Source: Pseudoneurospora amorphoporcata
Lineage: Eukaryota; Ascomycota; Sordariomycetes; Sordariales; Sordariaceae
Length of the DNA stretch: 39,582 bases
NCBI GenBank assembly: GCA_033297205.1
Contig: MU859316.1
Coordinates: forward strand, 1 to 39,582
Direction: 5' to 3'
The notes beneath the pieces are model-generated. The model saw only the letters and a program-made list of their open reading frames with translations. It had not been told where the DNA came from and made no database searches. The position numbers and the translations under genes are program-made. This document shows, in pieces, positions 1 to 10,668 of this stretch (position 1 is its first letter; each line of letters starts with the position of its first letter).

Positions 1-180
1 AAGTTAGCGAAGCCAAGAATATAGTGGCGAAGCCAAGAACGGTGGCGAGGCTGAGAACGCAATGGCCAAGCCCTGTTATTCTAACACATTCTGTGAAGAC
101 TAAGTTCCCCAGTGACCAGCCTACTATACTACTGAGTAGTACAGGGCAGTTACAAGGCACAGTACTAGCCATACGTTAAC
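1..180 (-). repeat. Left copy of a 180-bp dispersed repeat, inverted relative to 39268-39447
   Basis: The reverse complement of 1-180 aligns without gaps to 39268-39447 with 8 mismatches, all transitions. Six of the eight are CpA/TpG to TpA, as RIP would leave. The outer part holds tandem-like copies of a GCGAAGCCAAGAA motif (near 7, 28 and a degenerate one near 46). The inner part holds a near-perfect palindrome at 124-144 (one mismatch between its 10-bp arms). The copy begins at the window edge, so it may continue outside. Homology stops at 180. The parent element is not identified; it could be the end of an LTR or of a DNA transposon. Confidence 0.9.
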
Positions 181-429
181 AATATCCTATCTGGCAATAC
201 GAGTTAAGTATATGCTAAAATATATACTCTAATAAGTTTCAATCCAGATATTCTATAAGTTCTCTATTTTTCTCTACCGCTCTAGCTTGTTCTTCCTTGT
301 AGTAAATCGAGCTTCTTACTTAGGTGTTGTATTTAAATAAGGAAGAGCTATCGCCATATCAACAACTATTAAGACAGCAATTTAATACTGTAGTATTCTG
401 ATGTCGATATCTTATAGTAGCTAAGTAAT

Positions 430-705
430 TCAGTAGCCCTTATTAAGTAAGCCGTCGTATAGTACGCAGTCCTTATTTAGCGATATAAGCCTATGAGTTG
501 TCTCTTTCGCGGCTAGGGTGCTTGTGCGAGTGTTGTAGGCCTGTACGAACTCGTACAGCATTGAGACCTCGTCTGGTGTCGATGTGTCCTCTTTAGGATC
601 TATTAGGCCGAAGGAGGTCCAGTCCTTAGTATTACTCAGAATATCCAACTCTATAGCGGCCAGTTTGAAGATATAGAGTGTGGCAGAAAGTATAAAGCCA
701 CCGTG
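430..705 (-). pseudogene. Open stretch of about 90 codons, probably a transposon-derived fragment
   Basis: On the minus strand a frame is open from a stop at about 706-708 down to the stop at 430. The first possible start in its well-formed part is TTG, not ATG. The product contains a segment beginning DWTSFGLIDPKED and ending in GLLNKGY, with ordinary amino-acid composition rather than the low-complexity look of chance frames. I do not recognise the family. Position beside the 180-bp repeat suggests it belonged to the same or a neighbouring mobile element. It could also be a chance frame. Confidence 0.3.
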
Positions 706-766
706 CTATCGAAGAGTCAAAGACTCAAGAGACGGACTGTGTCAAGTGGGAGCAAGAGGACGTACA

Positions 767-786
767 TATGTATATATATATATATT
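767..786. repeat. (TA)n microsatellite
   Basis: An uninterrupted TA dinucleotide run of about eight units, preceded by TATG, in repeat-derived DNA. Confidence 0.85.
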
Positions 787-1497
787 TGCACGGATTCCGT
801 TTCCACAGCTCTCTAGATTTGCAACCTTCCTAATACTATATAGTTAGTCAGAGATCTTGCGTACGGTTCTAGGGCGCTTATACATACCTATAAATTACGC
901 AGATAGAGCTTCTAACATCACAATGATTTGACTGGCTGGCGCGGAGTAGAGGTGAAGGCTCCCCCATTTTCATGCTTATCTAACCAACCAACATACCAAA
1001 CGCCCGCTCAGATATGATATCACAGGAAAAAACAGTAAAAAATTCCAACTTGACAGATAAGCAAGCAAAAAGGTGTCGAAATGTATATAGACCTTTTGGC
1101 CATAGACCCAGTAGTCCGTTTGCTGTGGACTGACTAACTGGCTTTCAAGAGGAAACAGAACCCTCCACGACGAAGCCACGAAGCAAATTCTAGTAGAAAG
1201 AAAGGACTTGTCGTGAATTAGAAGGAAGCCATGGAGCAATAATAATCAAAACGCAAACACAAAGTCGAATGCCCAAAAAGAACCCCCAAAAATGTAAAAC
1301 ACCAAAGGAAAGCTCTGTATCAGTCCGATCCATGTTTCCCTCCTCCCATCACCACATACACCACAACCCACTAAACACCTCACTGACAATATGATCTACC
1401 AGGCTATTCACCATCGTTTCAGAATTCTCCAATTTCCTTTGTAGCCTTTCCCCCCATTGCTTCCTTTCCCTTTTCGCAGCTTGCATTCGTCGGTGTC

Positions 1498-3606
1498 CTA
1501 CGTCACCGGCGAAATCTCATACCCAATCAACACCTCCGTGCTCGTACCATCCCACCCCCTCGTGCCCGCCGCCGAAATCATGATCCTGCTCGTTGGATCG
1601 ATATACAAGGACGAAATGACGCCCGCTTTTGGAGGACCCGGTACAACCACAAAGGGAACTTTGGAATGCTTCGTCGCCTGTGTCTCGCCCTGCAAATCCC
1701 ATAAACGGAGAATGTCGTGCGACGCGCAAATAATGTGTCGCCCGTTGGCCATGGGCCGCACGCAGCTGACTGCTCCGCTGCCGTTGGGAAACTTCAGGGT
1801 GCGCTCGGGTTGCCAACCTCCGCGAGCCTTGTGGATGCTGAATTCTTCGACAGTGCCGTTGCGCCGGCCGGCGTAGATCCAGTTGCCGTCGACGGACCAG
1901 CAGGCGCCCATGCACCAGGGTGGGACACCGCGGCGGTTGCCGATGCGGGCGACGGGGTCGGGGACGCGGCGGTCCCATATCCGGATGGTGCCGTCGATGG
2001 AGGCGGCCATGAAGATGTTGGGGGCTGTTTGGGTGTCGTCGTTTTGAGCAGCGGGAGGAGGGGCCGTGTTGAAAACCATGCTCGGAGATGCGGGAGCGAT
2101 GGGCTCGAAGGGAATGGATTCGTGGTCGGTTGGGGGGACGGGGTTCTGATCTTGTTGTGTTTGCTGTTGTTGTTGTTGGGGTTGTTGCTCGGGGATTGCG
2201 GCTGCTTGATGTCCGAAGTCTGACATGGTGTGACTGGAGTCTTCATTAGATATATCCATGTTTATGGTCCCGTTTTCGGCTGGCCCGTTGACATCAGGCC
2301 CGGGTCCCTGGGCGGCTGCGTTGGTGTCCGTCAAAGGTTCGGCGTCGCCCAGGGGGAAGTCGTCGGTGTGCTGCCCTTGGTTGTTCTGTTCCTCCTTGAG
2401 TTCCATGCCCATAGCTCTGGAAAACTCATTGTCGTCTTCATCATCCCCAAAGGCATTCCCACCGCCTATTGTTTCGTTATCGCCGAAGAGTGACCCTGCA
2501 GGACTACCGAATAGCGACTCGTGTTCTGGGGACGGGACATCATTCGCGGCGCCGTCGTTCGCGTTGGATTGCCCTGTCGTGTCCATGTCTCCATTTGCCC
2601 CGTTCGAGAAAAAGCCGTTCATAACTGGCTTCGAATTGTTACTCTCGAAGGTGTCCGTTATGATCTCGGGATCGCTGGCCTCGGCTGGAATCGGGGCACC
2701 CGAAGTCGGTCGTAGCTCAATAGCCGCTATCTGTCCACCGCTGCCCTCAAACCGCCGTATAACCGACCCGTCGTTGAGGTCCCAGTCCAGCACCGTCTTG
2801 TCCCAACTTCCGCTCAGCACGCTCTTTTCATCGGGGGCCAGTTGTAACACGCTGACGGCATTGGTGTGGCCATTCGTCCGCAGGCAGTGTATCCTCTTTC
2901 CCTCGTCGTGCCTTACGCTCTGTAGATTGATGCCACCACTTTCTAGACCACTCAGTGCCCACAAGGCCTGACGGTGAACTGCCAAGCTGTATACCGGGGA
3001 TAGGATCCTGTCGTCATCTCTCGTGTTCTGTCCTGTCCACTCCTGGTTGTCCCAATAGCTCATGAGAACTCCGGACTTAACAACACTGTCAACGAATGGG
3101 TGTTTCTGGGCAACTGTGAGTTGCTGCTTGCCATTGATAGTCCCGATTCCGTCAAACTTTCGGATGTAGCCGTCGGATCCGCCCGTCAACCAGTAACGCA
3201 TGTCGGGGGTGACGGCTATGGCGTTGATGCTAGTGGCTTGTGGAGCAGCCATGGTAGGAACAATGTCGTACGTGGAAGCTGTGATGTACTCCGGTCGTAT
3301 CGTTGGTCGCCATTTTGCCCCTGATCCTGAACCTGAAGGTGTCGCGGAGACGCGTCTAGCTGTTTGGGACGTGGTTTGGTCGGGTGCGTTTGGGTGGTGG
3401 ACGTTTTGTGCTTGGGATTCGTCGAAGGGTTCTGTTTCCGGTTCGGGTTCTTGATCTCGCTCGGGCTCGTCTTGCTCTTCCTGTTCTTCCTCGTCGTCTT
3501 CGTTGAAGTCTTCACCGTAGGGGTCGTTCTCGTTGTCATCGGCGTCCTCCATGAGCTCATCCTGCTCGTTGTCGGAGCTGCCATATTCTCGATCGTCTTC
3601 GTCCAT
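1498..3606 (-). CDS. spt8: Spt8, WD40 subunit of the SAGA complex
   Basis: Single-exon gene of 702 residues. Spt8 is a SAGA subunit that binds TBP and helps control its delivery to promoters in the nucleus. The order of parts fits the family. There is a very acidic, Asp/Glu-rich N-terminus (residues 1-65) and a linker. WD repeats begin with GGSDGYIRKFD (142-152) and SGSWDKTVLDWDL (about 262-274). A long acidic/Gln-rich insertion (about 305-525) follows, then the C-terminal WD repeats: SIDGTIRIWD (536-545), YAGRRNGTVEEF and ASHDILRLWDL, ending in the GWDGTSTEVLIGYEI motif that closes Spt8. The ATG at 3606 starts directly at the acidic leader MDEDD. Yeast Spt8 is about 100 residues shorter; the extra length is in the insertion. 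The gene is transcribed in the same direction as the MFS gene upstream and has no visible intron. Large open frames on the opposite strand are shadows. Confidence 0.95.
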   Translation of the reverse strand: MDEDDREYGSSDNEQDELMEDADDNENDPYGEDFNEDDEEEQEEQDEPERDQEPEPETEPFDESQAQNVHHPNAPDQTTSQTARRVSATPSGSGSGAKWRPTIRPEYITASTYDIVPTMAAPQATSINAIAVTPDMRYWLTGGSDGYIRKFDGIGTINGKQQLTVAQKHPFVDSVVKSGVLMSYWDNQEWTGQNTRDDDRILSPVYSLAVHRQALWALSGLESGGINLQSVRHDEGKRIHCLRTNGHTNAVSVLQLAPDEKSVLSGSWDKTVLDWDLNDGSVIRRFEGSGGQIAAIELRPTSGAPIPAEASDPEIITDTFESNNSKPVMNGFFSNGANGDMDTTGQSNANDGAANDVPSPEHESLFGSPAGSLFGDNETIGGGNAFGDDEDDNEFSRAMGMELKEEQNNQGQHTDDFPLGDAEPLTDTNAAAQGPGPDVNGPAENGTINMDISNEDSSHTMSDFGHQAAAIPEQQPQQQQQQTQQDQNPVPPTDHESIPFEPIAPASPSMVFNTAPPPAAQNDDTQTAPNIFMAASIDGTIRIWDRRVPDPVARIGNRRGVPPWCMGACWSVDGNWIYAGRRNGTVEEFSIHKARGGWQPERTLKFPNGSGAVSCVRPMANGRHIICASHDILRLWDLQGETQATKHSKVPFVVVPGPPKAGVISSLYIDPTSRIMISAAGTRGWDGTSTEVLIGYEISPVT

Positions 3607-4334
3607 TGTGCGTGGTGGTGGTAAATTCGTGGAGTGGCTCGATTGTACAAGTAGATATACCAGGTATATAAGGTCGGGAGATTCGAGAATGCGTGACTGA
3701 TATCCGTGAACCAGGGAAGTGGGAAATGTTGTTGAGGAAAAAAAGATGATAACGGGAGGAAGATGCTGATCCCAGTCTCGAAGGCCCCCGAATCGAAGCT
3801 ACCTGCTGCGGCAGGCATTGATGGTCCAACCTCGGTGTTAAGGTTTACCGGATCAGCAGGGCAGAACGCTAACACCCCGCACCCCACCGATCGCCATCCC
3901 ACTGTAAATCGACCCAACAAGGGATGCCGGGCAGTCCCTGAGCTGTTATCTACACAGGGGCTTTTGACGGGCAGGCAAAACAATTGCCCAATCACATGCA
4001 GGGTCATCAAGGTGCTCTTCGAAAGTCAACAGATGGATATTCAACTCTTGGATTGTCAAGTTCAAGGTATCTTGCTGGCTATCATGATGCAAACAGAAAG
4101 ACGAGATATGCGGAAAAGGAAACAGACAGCGGTAAGGTGGCGAAAAGATCCAACATGCATCGCGACCTAAAACGACCCGAACCCGAGCGAGCAATGCAAA
4201 CGCAAAAACCGTAACCTAGAAAAGAACGAGGGCCTTATCCATCTTCGCCCCGGGTATGTATCCTCCTCTTCTCAACTGTTATTTTTTGGGAATCTGACTT
4301 GGGCTAGTCGTTGACTGACCCCCGTTACCCAGAC
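3607..4334. other. Intergenic region: spt8 promoter and downstream region of the MFS gene
   Basis: 728 bases between two genes read in the same direction (minus). It must hold the spt8 promoter and 5' leader (3607 upward) and the MFS 3' end (4334 downward). No coding frame with family similarity, tRNA or repeat is visible. Confidence 0.6.
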
Positions 4335-7148
4335 TCAGTCAGTCACTTCCAGTCCCGTCTCGCCTTCGTTCAGCAAGACCACCACGTACCGCCTCGACCC
4401 TTCCGATAGCTCTTGCTCGGCCGTTTCGTCTGTCGTCTCCTCCGTGATGTGCATCGCATGATCATTCATCTTAGGGTTAACTTGCGAAAACATCTCAGGT
4501 GAACCATCGTGATTGATGACTACAATATGGTGTGGCCGGCGCCGGAGCAGTTCAGGCGGGGCTGCACCCTCTCTGAATACCACCGCATGCTTCTTGCCCT
4601 TTTGTCCCGCCGTCTCCTCGCCGCCGTTCTCGTTCGACTGTTCGGAGGAGTGGCCTACCACATAGCGGTTTCCAGCGGCCAGAAGCGGATCCGTTTCCGG
4701 TAAGTGAGGAACCATCTTCATAAGAAGCTGCTCGGGGTTCTTGAAACGTATCGGGTTCGGTAGGTCTGTCTCGAAAGCTACTTGAAAGCGGACATTGGAT
4801 GATGCTGAGCCATCTGACATGAAGCTTTCGCCCGGTGGCAGCGTAGACTGCGTGCTTGTGGCGAGGGAGAAGTTGTCAACACTGAAGTGTCTCCGACGAG
4901 CCTTAGTCGCCGAAGAGCTGCTCGATCCCGCTGTCATGTTGCTCTGCTCCGTTTTGGGAGGAGCATGAAGGATTCCGTTCTGAAGTTTACCAAGACCCCC
5001 ATTCTGGCTTGTATGAGCACCTTGGTAGGTGTAAGGTGACCTGTCAGACGGATCATCCTTGTCGTGCAACAACGGTGCCGCCTCCTCGGCGGACGAATCC
5101 GCTGACGATGTTCCAGCGCTCTCAAAATCCGCATCGGTAAGCAACCCGCCCAAGAAGAACAAGGCGGTTAGTCCAGCGCACCCACACAACCATGAGAGTG
5201 TTGTAGTCAGCCCTGTCCACCCGGTAACTCCCATGACGGTTGCAACAAGAAGCGGCCCGACGAAACTGCCCCAGGCATTGGCGAGACTGGGTAAACTCTC
5301 GGCCTTTGCTGCGCCAGTTGACAGGCCGCCCATTCCAACTACATCATCTCCTCCGGCGACTGCGTCGATAATCTCCTTCACGAGCGGCTCGCCGCAGAGA
5401 CCCAAGGCTACGGAGATCCAGCCAAGGGTAGCCAGTAGAGCCGTCTGAACGGTCATCTTGTTCTGAGTCAACCGGCCCAAACAAGTAAAAGCCGGACCGG
5501 CCGCGATGAAGCCAAATGCTGTTAGGAGCCGAGAAGCCTGCGCGTACCGAGTCGTAAGGGGAGTCGTTAAAAGGCCGACCAAAGCTGCCGGAGCCGAAAG
5601 GGGGACGAAGACGAAGCCAGCGGCAGCCATGGGCCAGTCGAATGTCCGCTGCACGAAAATCGGCAACACACTCTGTAGCGCCGAACCGATCAGACTGAGG
5701 ACGATGTATCCTCCCATGGGTACAATGAGGCGCAAAGCAGACGGGTGTAGACCTAGTGCTCCCTCCTGAGGAACAGTGGCCTCGGAGGCCGCTAAACTGG
5801 GTCGTCTCGTCGATTGGCGGGAGACATGACCAGGAGACACTTCGCTCGAGGAATACCCTCCGCGGGAGAAGAGAGTGCCATAGTTCTGAGAATCTTCTTG
5901 AGAAGCAAGAAGTCCCTCTGCCTCATGTCGATCGCCTCTTGTCCTAGGATATCTGCCCGGTGGCGTTACAACCGCCACCAGACCGCCAAAGACAAGCGTC
6001 AACGCAATAACCGCATAAGCCAGCGTGAACACGGCCGCCTGACCGCCAAAGAACCCATGCAGCAATCCCGCAGACACCGGGCCGATGGAGATGGCGAAAC
6101 TCTGGATAAACGCCGGTGTCATCCACGTCAACACGTCGACAGCAGTAGTGGTTCCGTCGTCTTCATCCTCTTCGTCATCCTCGCTGCAAGCCAAGACCAC
6201 ACCGGACACCAAGCTGGCGCTAGCTCTCGCGATCGCCACACCTGCGATACCGTGTAGGGCGCGGGAGAGGACGAGGAAGAATAGGTTGGAGTGGAATTGT
6301 AGTAGGACAAAGGAGCCCGCTGCTAGACCGAGCCCGCCGAAAAGGAGGACCCAGAGGAGAGGGCCTTGGCGGGTTAGGTGGGGGACGAATGCTGAACAAA
6401 AAGCAAGATTATCAGTAGGCCGGCCAGGGAATCGAGTTGCCGCATAGAGATTAGTGACTTACAAGATAATGCAGCGAATGCGCCACCATATGTTGAGATA
6501 AGGATTGATGTCCAAAACTGCACTGGAAAGTGAAAAAAAAAAATCAAAAAAAATCAAGATTAGTCAACTGAAAGGCGCAAGAACTTTTCAATCAAACATA
6601 CCATGCTTATGGTGTACTCCCGCCCTAGTCTGCAGAATCGTCGGGATAAGAGGGATCAACAGTCCCGTCAGAAAGGCATCGGTGAACTGGGCAGCTTTGG
6701 CGACTGCTATGAGAAGCGACATGGTGGCGTTGATGTCTGATTGAGTGAAGCCGCCGAAGGTGGTGGCGTTGCCATGAGAATACGGAGGTAGACGACGGTG
6801 GCTGTAATGGCCGCGATCGTCAATTTGTTGTGGATGATAGTAATTCACTTGGTTGTTGTCGTCGCGGTTGTTGCTGCTGGGATTGTCACCGGTGTAGATA
6901 GCGAGGGTCGGTGGCGGCGGTGTTGTGCTTGGTGTTATTTGTGGTCTACTGCCGGGCGTTGTCGTCGTCGTCGTCGATTGTGACTGCCATTGCGATTGTG
7001 ACCAGAGAATGGCCTTGGAAAACAGGCTGGGCTCGTTTTCGGACGCTGTTGTTGTTTCTTTCTGTTGTTTTGAAGTTGGCATGATGGCAGCGTCTGGTAG
7101 GTCAGAGTTTGCATCTGCATGGGCGGGGCCTGTTGTTGGAGCATCCAT
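4335..7148 (-). CDS. Major facilitator superfamily transporter with long hydrophilic N- and C-terminal tails
   Basis: Three exons: 7148-6602, 6522-6463 and 6391-4335, total 2664 nt (887 residues), phases consistent. Introns are 6601-6523 (GTATGT...CAG, 79 bp) and 6462-6392 (GTAAGT...CAG, 71 bp). The layout is a disordered N-terminus of about 145 residues, the first TM half starting at MSLLIAVAKAAQFTDAFLTG, a second half beginning LRLIVPMGGYIVLSLIGSAL, and a cytosolic-looking C-tail of about 230 residues. This resembles the 12-TM DHA1/vesicular-amine-transporter-like group, so it probably exports or sequesters a small molecule; the substrate cannot be told. Two oddities are a strongly acidic stretch (SEDDEEDEDDG) in what should be a short loop, and the long C-tail, which may be regulatory. 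ATG 7148 is the first in frame; a second at the MPTSKQ segment about 22 codons on is possible. Confidence 0.85.
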
Positions 7149-8409
7149 CCCGTCTGCCTTCGTCCCAGCCTTTTCCGGTCTTGATATTGGATATCTCGCC
7201 CTTATTCTTTCTCTCTCTCTCTCTCTCTCTGTCTTTCGTTGGATTGCCCAGTTGTTTACAGGTCGGCTGCCCGTATTGGAGGTCGAGATAAGAGACGTCG
7301 CGCGTTTCGTGTAACCACCTGCAGCTCGTGAACCTAAAGAGGGGTGTTATCCGTTCGAGACACCACAACCTAGTTCTAGTGCCCGAGACTCCAATTATCC
7401 CGGCGTCACACGACACGATCAAACGATTTCTTCGGTTTTCGTTCCTTCGATTCTCTCGGCTTGTTGTTGGCTCTTTCTAGGCCTCTCTCCGCAGCAGTAG
7501 CTTTCCGCGATGCATCATGTGGGCAAAAGAGGAAGATGAAGAAGAAAACAGTACGAGAAAAGGACGGGACAAGGGAAGATACATGCCTTTTTCAAATAAA
7601 CTTGTCTTCTCGGCTGCTTGCCTCTTCTTTATCTTTGCACCACCACCCATTCCCGTCACAATCACAAGCGAGATCCGAACCCTTGGAGCAGCACACCATG
7701 TCTTGGTCTACTGCAATGTGAAAACCAGGCGCCAACCAACCACAGCCGTAGCGAGCGATTCCCCCACTCCAATGGCACTCCGCCCAGGTGCGGGATTCCT
7801 GCTTTTCGTGTTGCCCATTTGTTCTTAATTTGCTGATGGTGATGGTGCACTGCCGCCCATCCAGATCCTGCCGGCCATGTATGTACAAAGATCAGATCTG
7901 CGTTCGTCAGTTTGATGAGGAATCCGAAAGATTTCAAACTCGACATCCCAGCATCTTTCATAGATAATTCAAGCCGAACCTGCCAATGAAGTTTCCATTG
8001 CACAGCAACACATCTTCTCGACATGAAAGATCTGGGCGCTTCCCGATAACCGGATGGTGGTATCAAAACAGCATCACCTGAAAGCTGCCCCTCATCATGA
8101 TATTACTCGCCAAGGCCAAGGCAGAGACCAAGACCCACCCCCTTCCCCCACTCTTATCCGCGCTAATCGTGCAGTCTCCCTTGTGCATGCGTTGCAAAGA
8201 GGCCGGTGCCATCCATGTCTGCACTGCTGTAGCGCGGACAGCGCGCATGAAGCAGGTGTCGGGGTCCTCGTCCAACGTCGAATGAGGTAAGAGATATGTG
8301 ACTGGGTAAGGGTTTAGCATGATGCCAGGCTACAAAAAGGCAGAGAAAAAAAAAAGATAAGAAAATAGCTGGTGATGAGAGAAAACGGTACGATGAATGA
8401 AAAAGGCAC
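7149..8409. other. Intergenic region upstream of the MFS gene
   Basis: About 1.26 kb with no supported gene. It should contain the MFS promoter and leader (7149 upward). A pyrimidine dinucleotide run lies at 7209-7230. Short open frames on both strands lack good ATG contexts, family features or splice partners. Confidence 0.55.
7209..7230. repeat. (CT)n microsatellite in the MFS gene's upstream region
   Basis: About eleven CT units in a pyrimidine-rich stretch 60 bp upstream of the MFS start codon. On the coding (minus) strand this is a GA run and could lie in the leader or core promoter. Confidence 0.85.
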
Positions 8410-8414
8410 AAAAA
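8410..8414 (-). terminator. RNA polymerase III terminator of the initiator tRNA gene
   Basis: Five A residues on the plus strand (T5 on the transcribed strand), about 15 bases downstream of the tRNA 3' end. A run of four or more T is the usual Pol III stop. Confidence 0.7.
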
Positions 8415-8428
8415 GAAGGTTTTGCTTT

Positions 8429-8500
8429 TAGCTGCAACTCGTTTCGATCGAGTGACCTCCGGGTTATGAGCCCGGCGCGCTTCCGCTGCGCCATGCAGCT
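8429..8500 (-). tRNA. Initiator tRNA-Met (CAT)
   Basis: 72-nt intronless tRNA on the minus strand. The acceptor stem AGCTGCA pairs perfectly with TGCAGCT and the discriminator is A. The anticodon arm is CCGGG-CTCATAA-CCCGG, anticodon CAT. The T arm is ACTCG-ATCGAAA-CGAGT. Three features mark it as the initiator rather than the elongator: the A1:T72 pair, the AUCGAAA T-loop in place of TTC, and the GGG/CCC base of the anticodon stem. As I remember it, the Neurospora initiator is nearly the same sequence. It starts cytosolic translation and is read by Pol III from internal A and B boxes. It lies 121 bp beyond the 3' end of the GMC pseudogene. Confidence 0.96.
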
Positions 8501-8621
8501 GCTACTGAAGACTGAGAATTTCAAGGGAACTGGAACTTATACGGTCCACGTCAACCCTGTGGATACTAGATACGCTGGCACCTTCCGCAAACCGCCACCT
8601 TTCTTTCTCCGTTTTCAAACC

Positions 8622-9883
8622 TCACTTCCCCTTCCAATCCCCAACAACCATCTCCGCGGCCCGTTCCGCCACCCCATAAACCGCCGTCTGCACATGCGCG
8701 CCCGACTCAGAGCGGCGATTTCAGCCGGCGATATCGTACTCGTTTGATAAGTAGTTGGGGTTTCCATGCAAAGGGGAGGAGCTATTGATGTGTACCGACC
8801 CTGTAGAAAGCGGGTGCTGGATGGCGACGAGGAGGGCGAAGAAGTGCGGTTTGGGCACCTGGGAGTATAACGGGTCCGAAGGGGAAAGGTAGCCGCCGGC
8901 GAAGCCGTCGGAGAAGATTCTTTCTACTTGGGGGACGGAGGGGGTGGTGAGGAGGGCTAGTTTGGTTTTTAGGCCGGGGTTGATGGTGAGGTTGGTGGTA
9001 GCGAAACGAGCGAGAGCTACGAGACGTTCGGCTTCGGATTTGTTACCGGTGGCTGCTGCTGGTCCGAGTCTGCTTTTTGAGGTTGACTTTGGCGACAAGC
9101 GTGTTCGTTAAGATTTCCAAGTTGGATCCCGCCTTCGGCAAGTAGGCATTGGCGCTGTAGGACCGGACGTAGTTCGTCGCGTTGACGCTGCTAGGCTGGA
9201 ACATGACACCGATGGGATTGCCTTGGAGAGAGTTGTTATTCTCCGGGATGCCCAGCGAGCCAACCACCGTGGGCACGAAGAGTTTTTGATGCTCAGGCAC
9301 GTACCGACTCACAGAGGCATGAAGAGGTCCCTTTGTTCCTGAACCGGCCGGGCCACCCGTGTAGTTCTCGGCCTTGAGCATGGCGGTGCTCATGGACTTC
9401 CAGTTCCATCCGGGGTTTCCAACTGTTTCCCATTGGTCGTACTCGACTACCGCCGCTCGGTTCCAGCTGAGCAAGTTAATAGCCGACGAGCCACCAAGGA
9501 CTTCGCCCCTGTTGACCACGATGGTGCGATTATTGAGAGCCACCTGTGGTGCTGTTGGGAAGTTCCAGTCATATTTGCCCCGAGGCTTCCTCCTTTGAGT
9601 CCTGGGACATTGATGAGGTCTTCTTCGGGCGCGGCTGGGCCAGCTTCGATGACGAGAACCTTGGCTTTGGGAAGTCCCTGGCTGAGACGCGTTGCTAAAG
9701 CATGTCCTCCGGTTCCTCCGCCGACGATGATCTGAGTGGGAATTGTCAGCAACATTCACTTTTGCTGAAGCTTGTTTTGGCTATTGTCACTTACATATAG
9801 TCGTATACTTTGGGTCTGGGTGCTCCCGAGGCCAAGGCGCCCACCGACAACCCAGCCCAAAGAAGGAGTGTGGACAAACCCAT
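8622..9883 (-). pseudogene. GMC (glucose-methanol-choline) oxidoreductase, broken by frameshifts and deletions
   Basis: Clear remains of a secreted flavin-dependent GMC oxidase or dehydrogenase. An ATG at 9883 opens a signal peptide (MGLSTLLLWAGLSVGALA) and runs to VYDY, with a GTAAGT donor. The next block starts IIVGGGTGGHALATRL, the ADP-binding motif, but in a phase that does not match the donor. A frameshift near 9585 moves to the frame with GKYDWNF and GEVLGGSSAIN (GMC signature 1). A second frameshift near 9075 follows KVNLKK. Then ATG (Ala-Thr-Gly) jumps directly to SEAERLVALARF, losing roughly 100 residues, and NEYDI is followed by TGA. In the same frame after that stop the true C-terminus HVQTAVYGVAERAAEM appears, ending at 8622. 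The catalytic His region is therefore missing. It cannot make an active enzyme. Confidence 0.88.
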
Positions 9884-10668
9884 AGTGAAGTGATAGGGGC
9901 TACCTCAGGCCTTGGTGAGAATGTCGAGTGAAGTCTTCGGGATTGAACCTATGAATTTATACTCCCTCGACACTCGCTTGAAAATCTATTTAGTCGTGGC
10001 CCACTTACTCTTATAATATCTAAAAGGCTTGTCATAAACCACTTACTCAACTACAGCTACCTTCGTCTTCCTAATCCCTTCTAATCACAGTCCGCAATCA
10101 TCTGTCACGTCGGACTTAATGCAAGCGCTTAAGCTTTGGGTGCAAAGTAACATTGGCAACCCGTCCGAAGCCATTTTTGGGTTCAAGCATGTTGAAACTC
10201 TAAGACTAGTCCTTGGTAGCGAAATGGTAGCGAACCTGCGGGTATTCAATATTCGTGAGCCGTGTATTGGTGCCACAACAGCACGGCGGGTTACCACCGG
10301 TGAAGAGAAGACAGGATGCTATTGGTAGCCGATTCTGTAATAGCCTGAATTGTAGACACGGGCTGCGTATACTTGTATCTAGAGTCCCGAGTCCATCGCT
10401 CTGCTATTGGGTATGATGAGGTGCGCTGGGGCAGTCTGTGCTTGGGAGCAAGGTTGACTCTTAAGTAAGAGAAGGATGGAAGGAAAGCAGGCCAGCTGCT
10501 GATTAGTATACAAGAGTGATAATGTGAAAGCCTCGGAAACCCAACCACTACACCTTTTCGGCACACTCACTAACCCTCAAACCTCTCGCCACCTCGCTTT
10601 CCACTCCTTCGCGAACGACTCAAAAACCCGCTCTCATGCTCAACAACCCCCCCGCGCTAAAAGCATCA
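9884..10668. other. Intergenic region
   Basis: 785 bases between the start of the GMC pseudogene and the stop of the small unknown ORF, both on the minus strand. It presumably includes the former GMC promoter. I see no gene, RNA or repeat in it. Confidence 0.5.

Larger units (their letters stand above)
181..1497. other. Repeat-derived and non-coding sequence before spt8
   Basis: No gene is supported here. The first ~760 bases are moderately A+T rich, full of short TA-rich words and stops in all frames, which fits decayed transposon sequence; one open stretch on the minus strand is listed separately. From about 960 the composition becomes that of normal intergenic DNA, and the last few hundred bases are probably the 3' untranslated and downstream region of spt8, which ends at 1498. 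Confidence 0.5.

Noticed and set aside
1717..2971. Long open frames opposite spt8 (168 and 237 codons).
   Set aside because: They mirror the acidic and repeat-coding stretches of spt8 in G+C-rich DNA and show no domain, ATG context or splice structure of their own.
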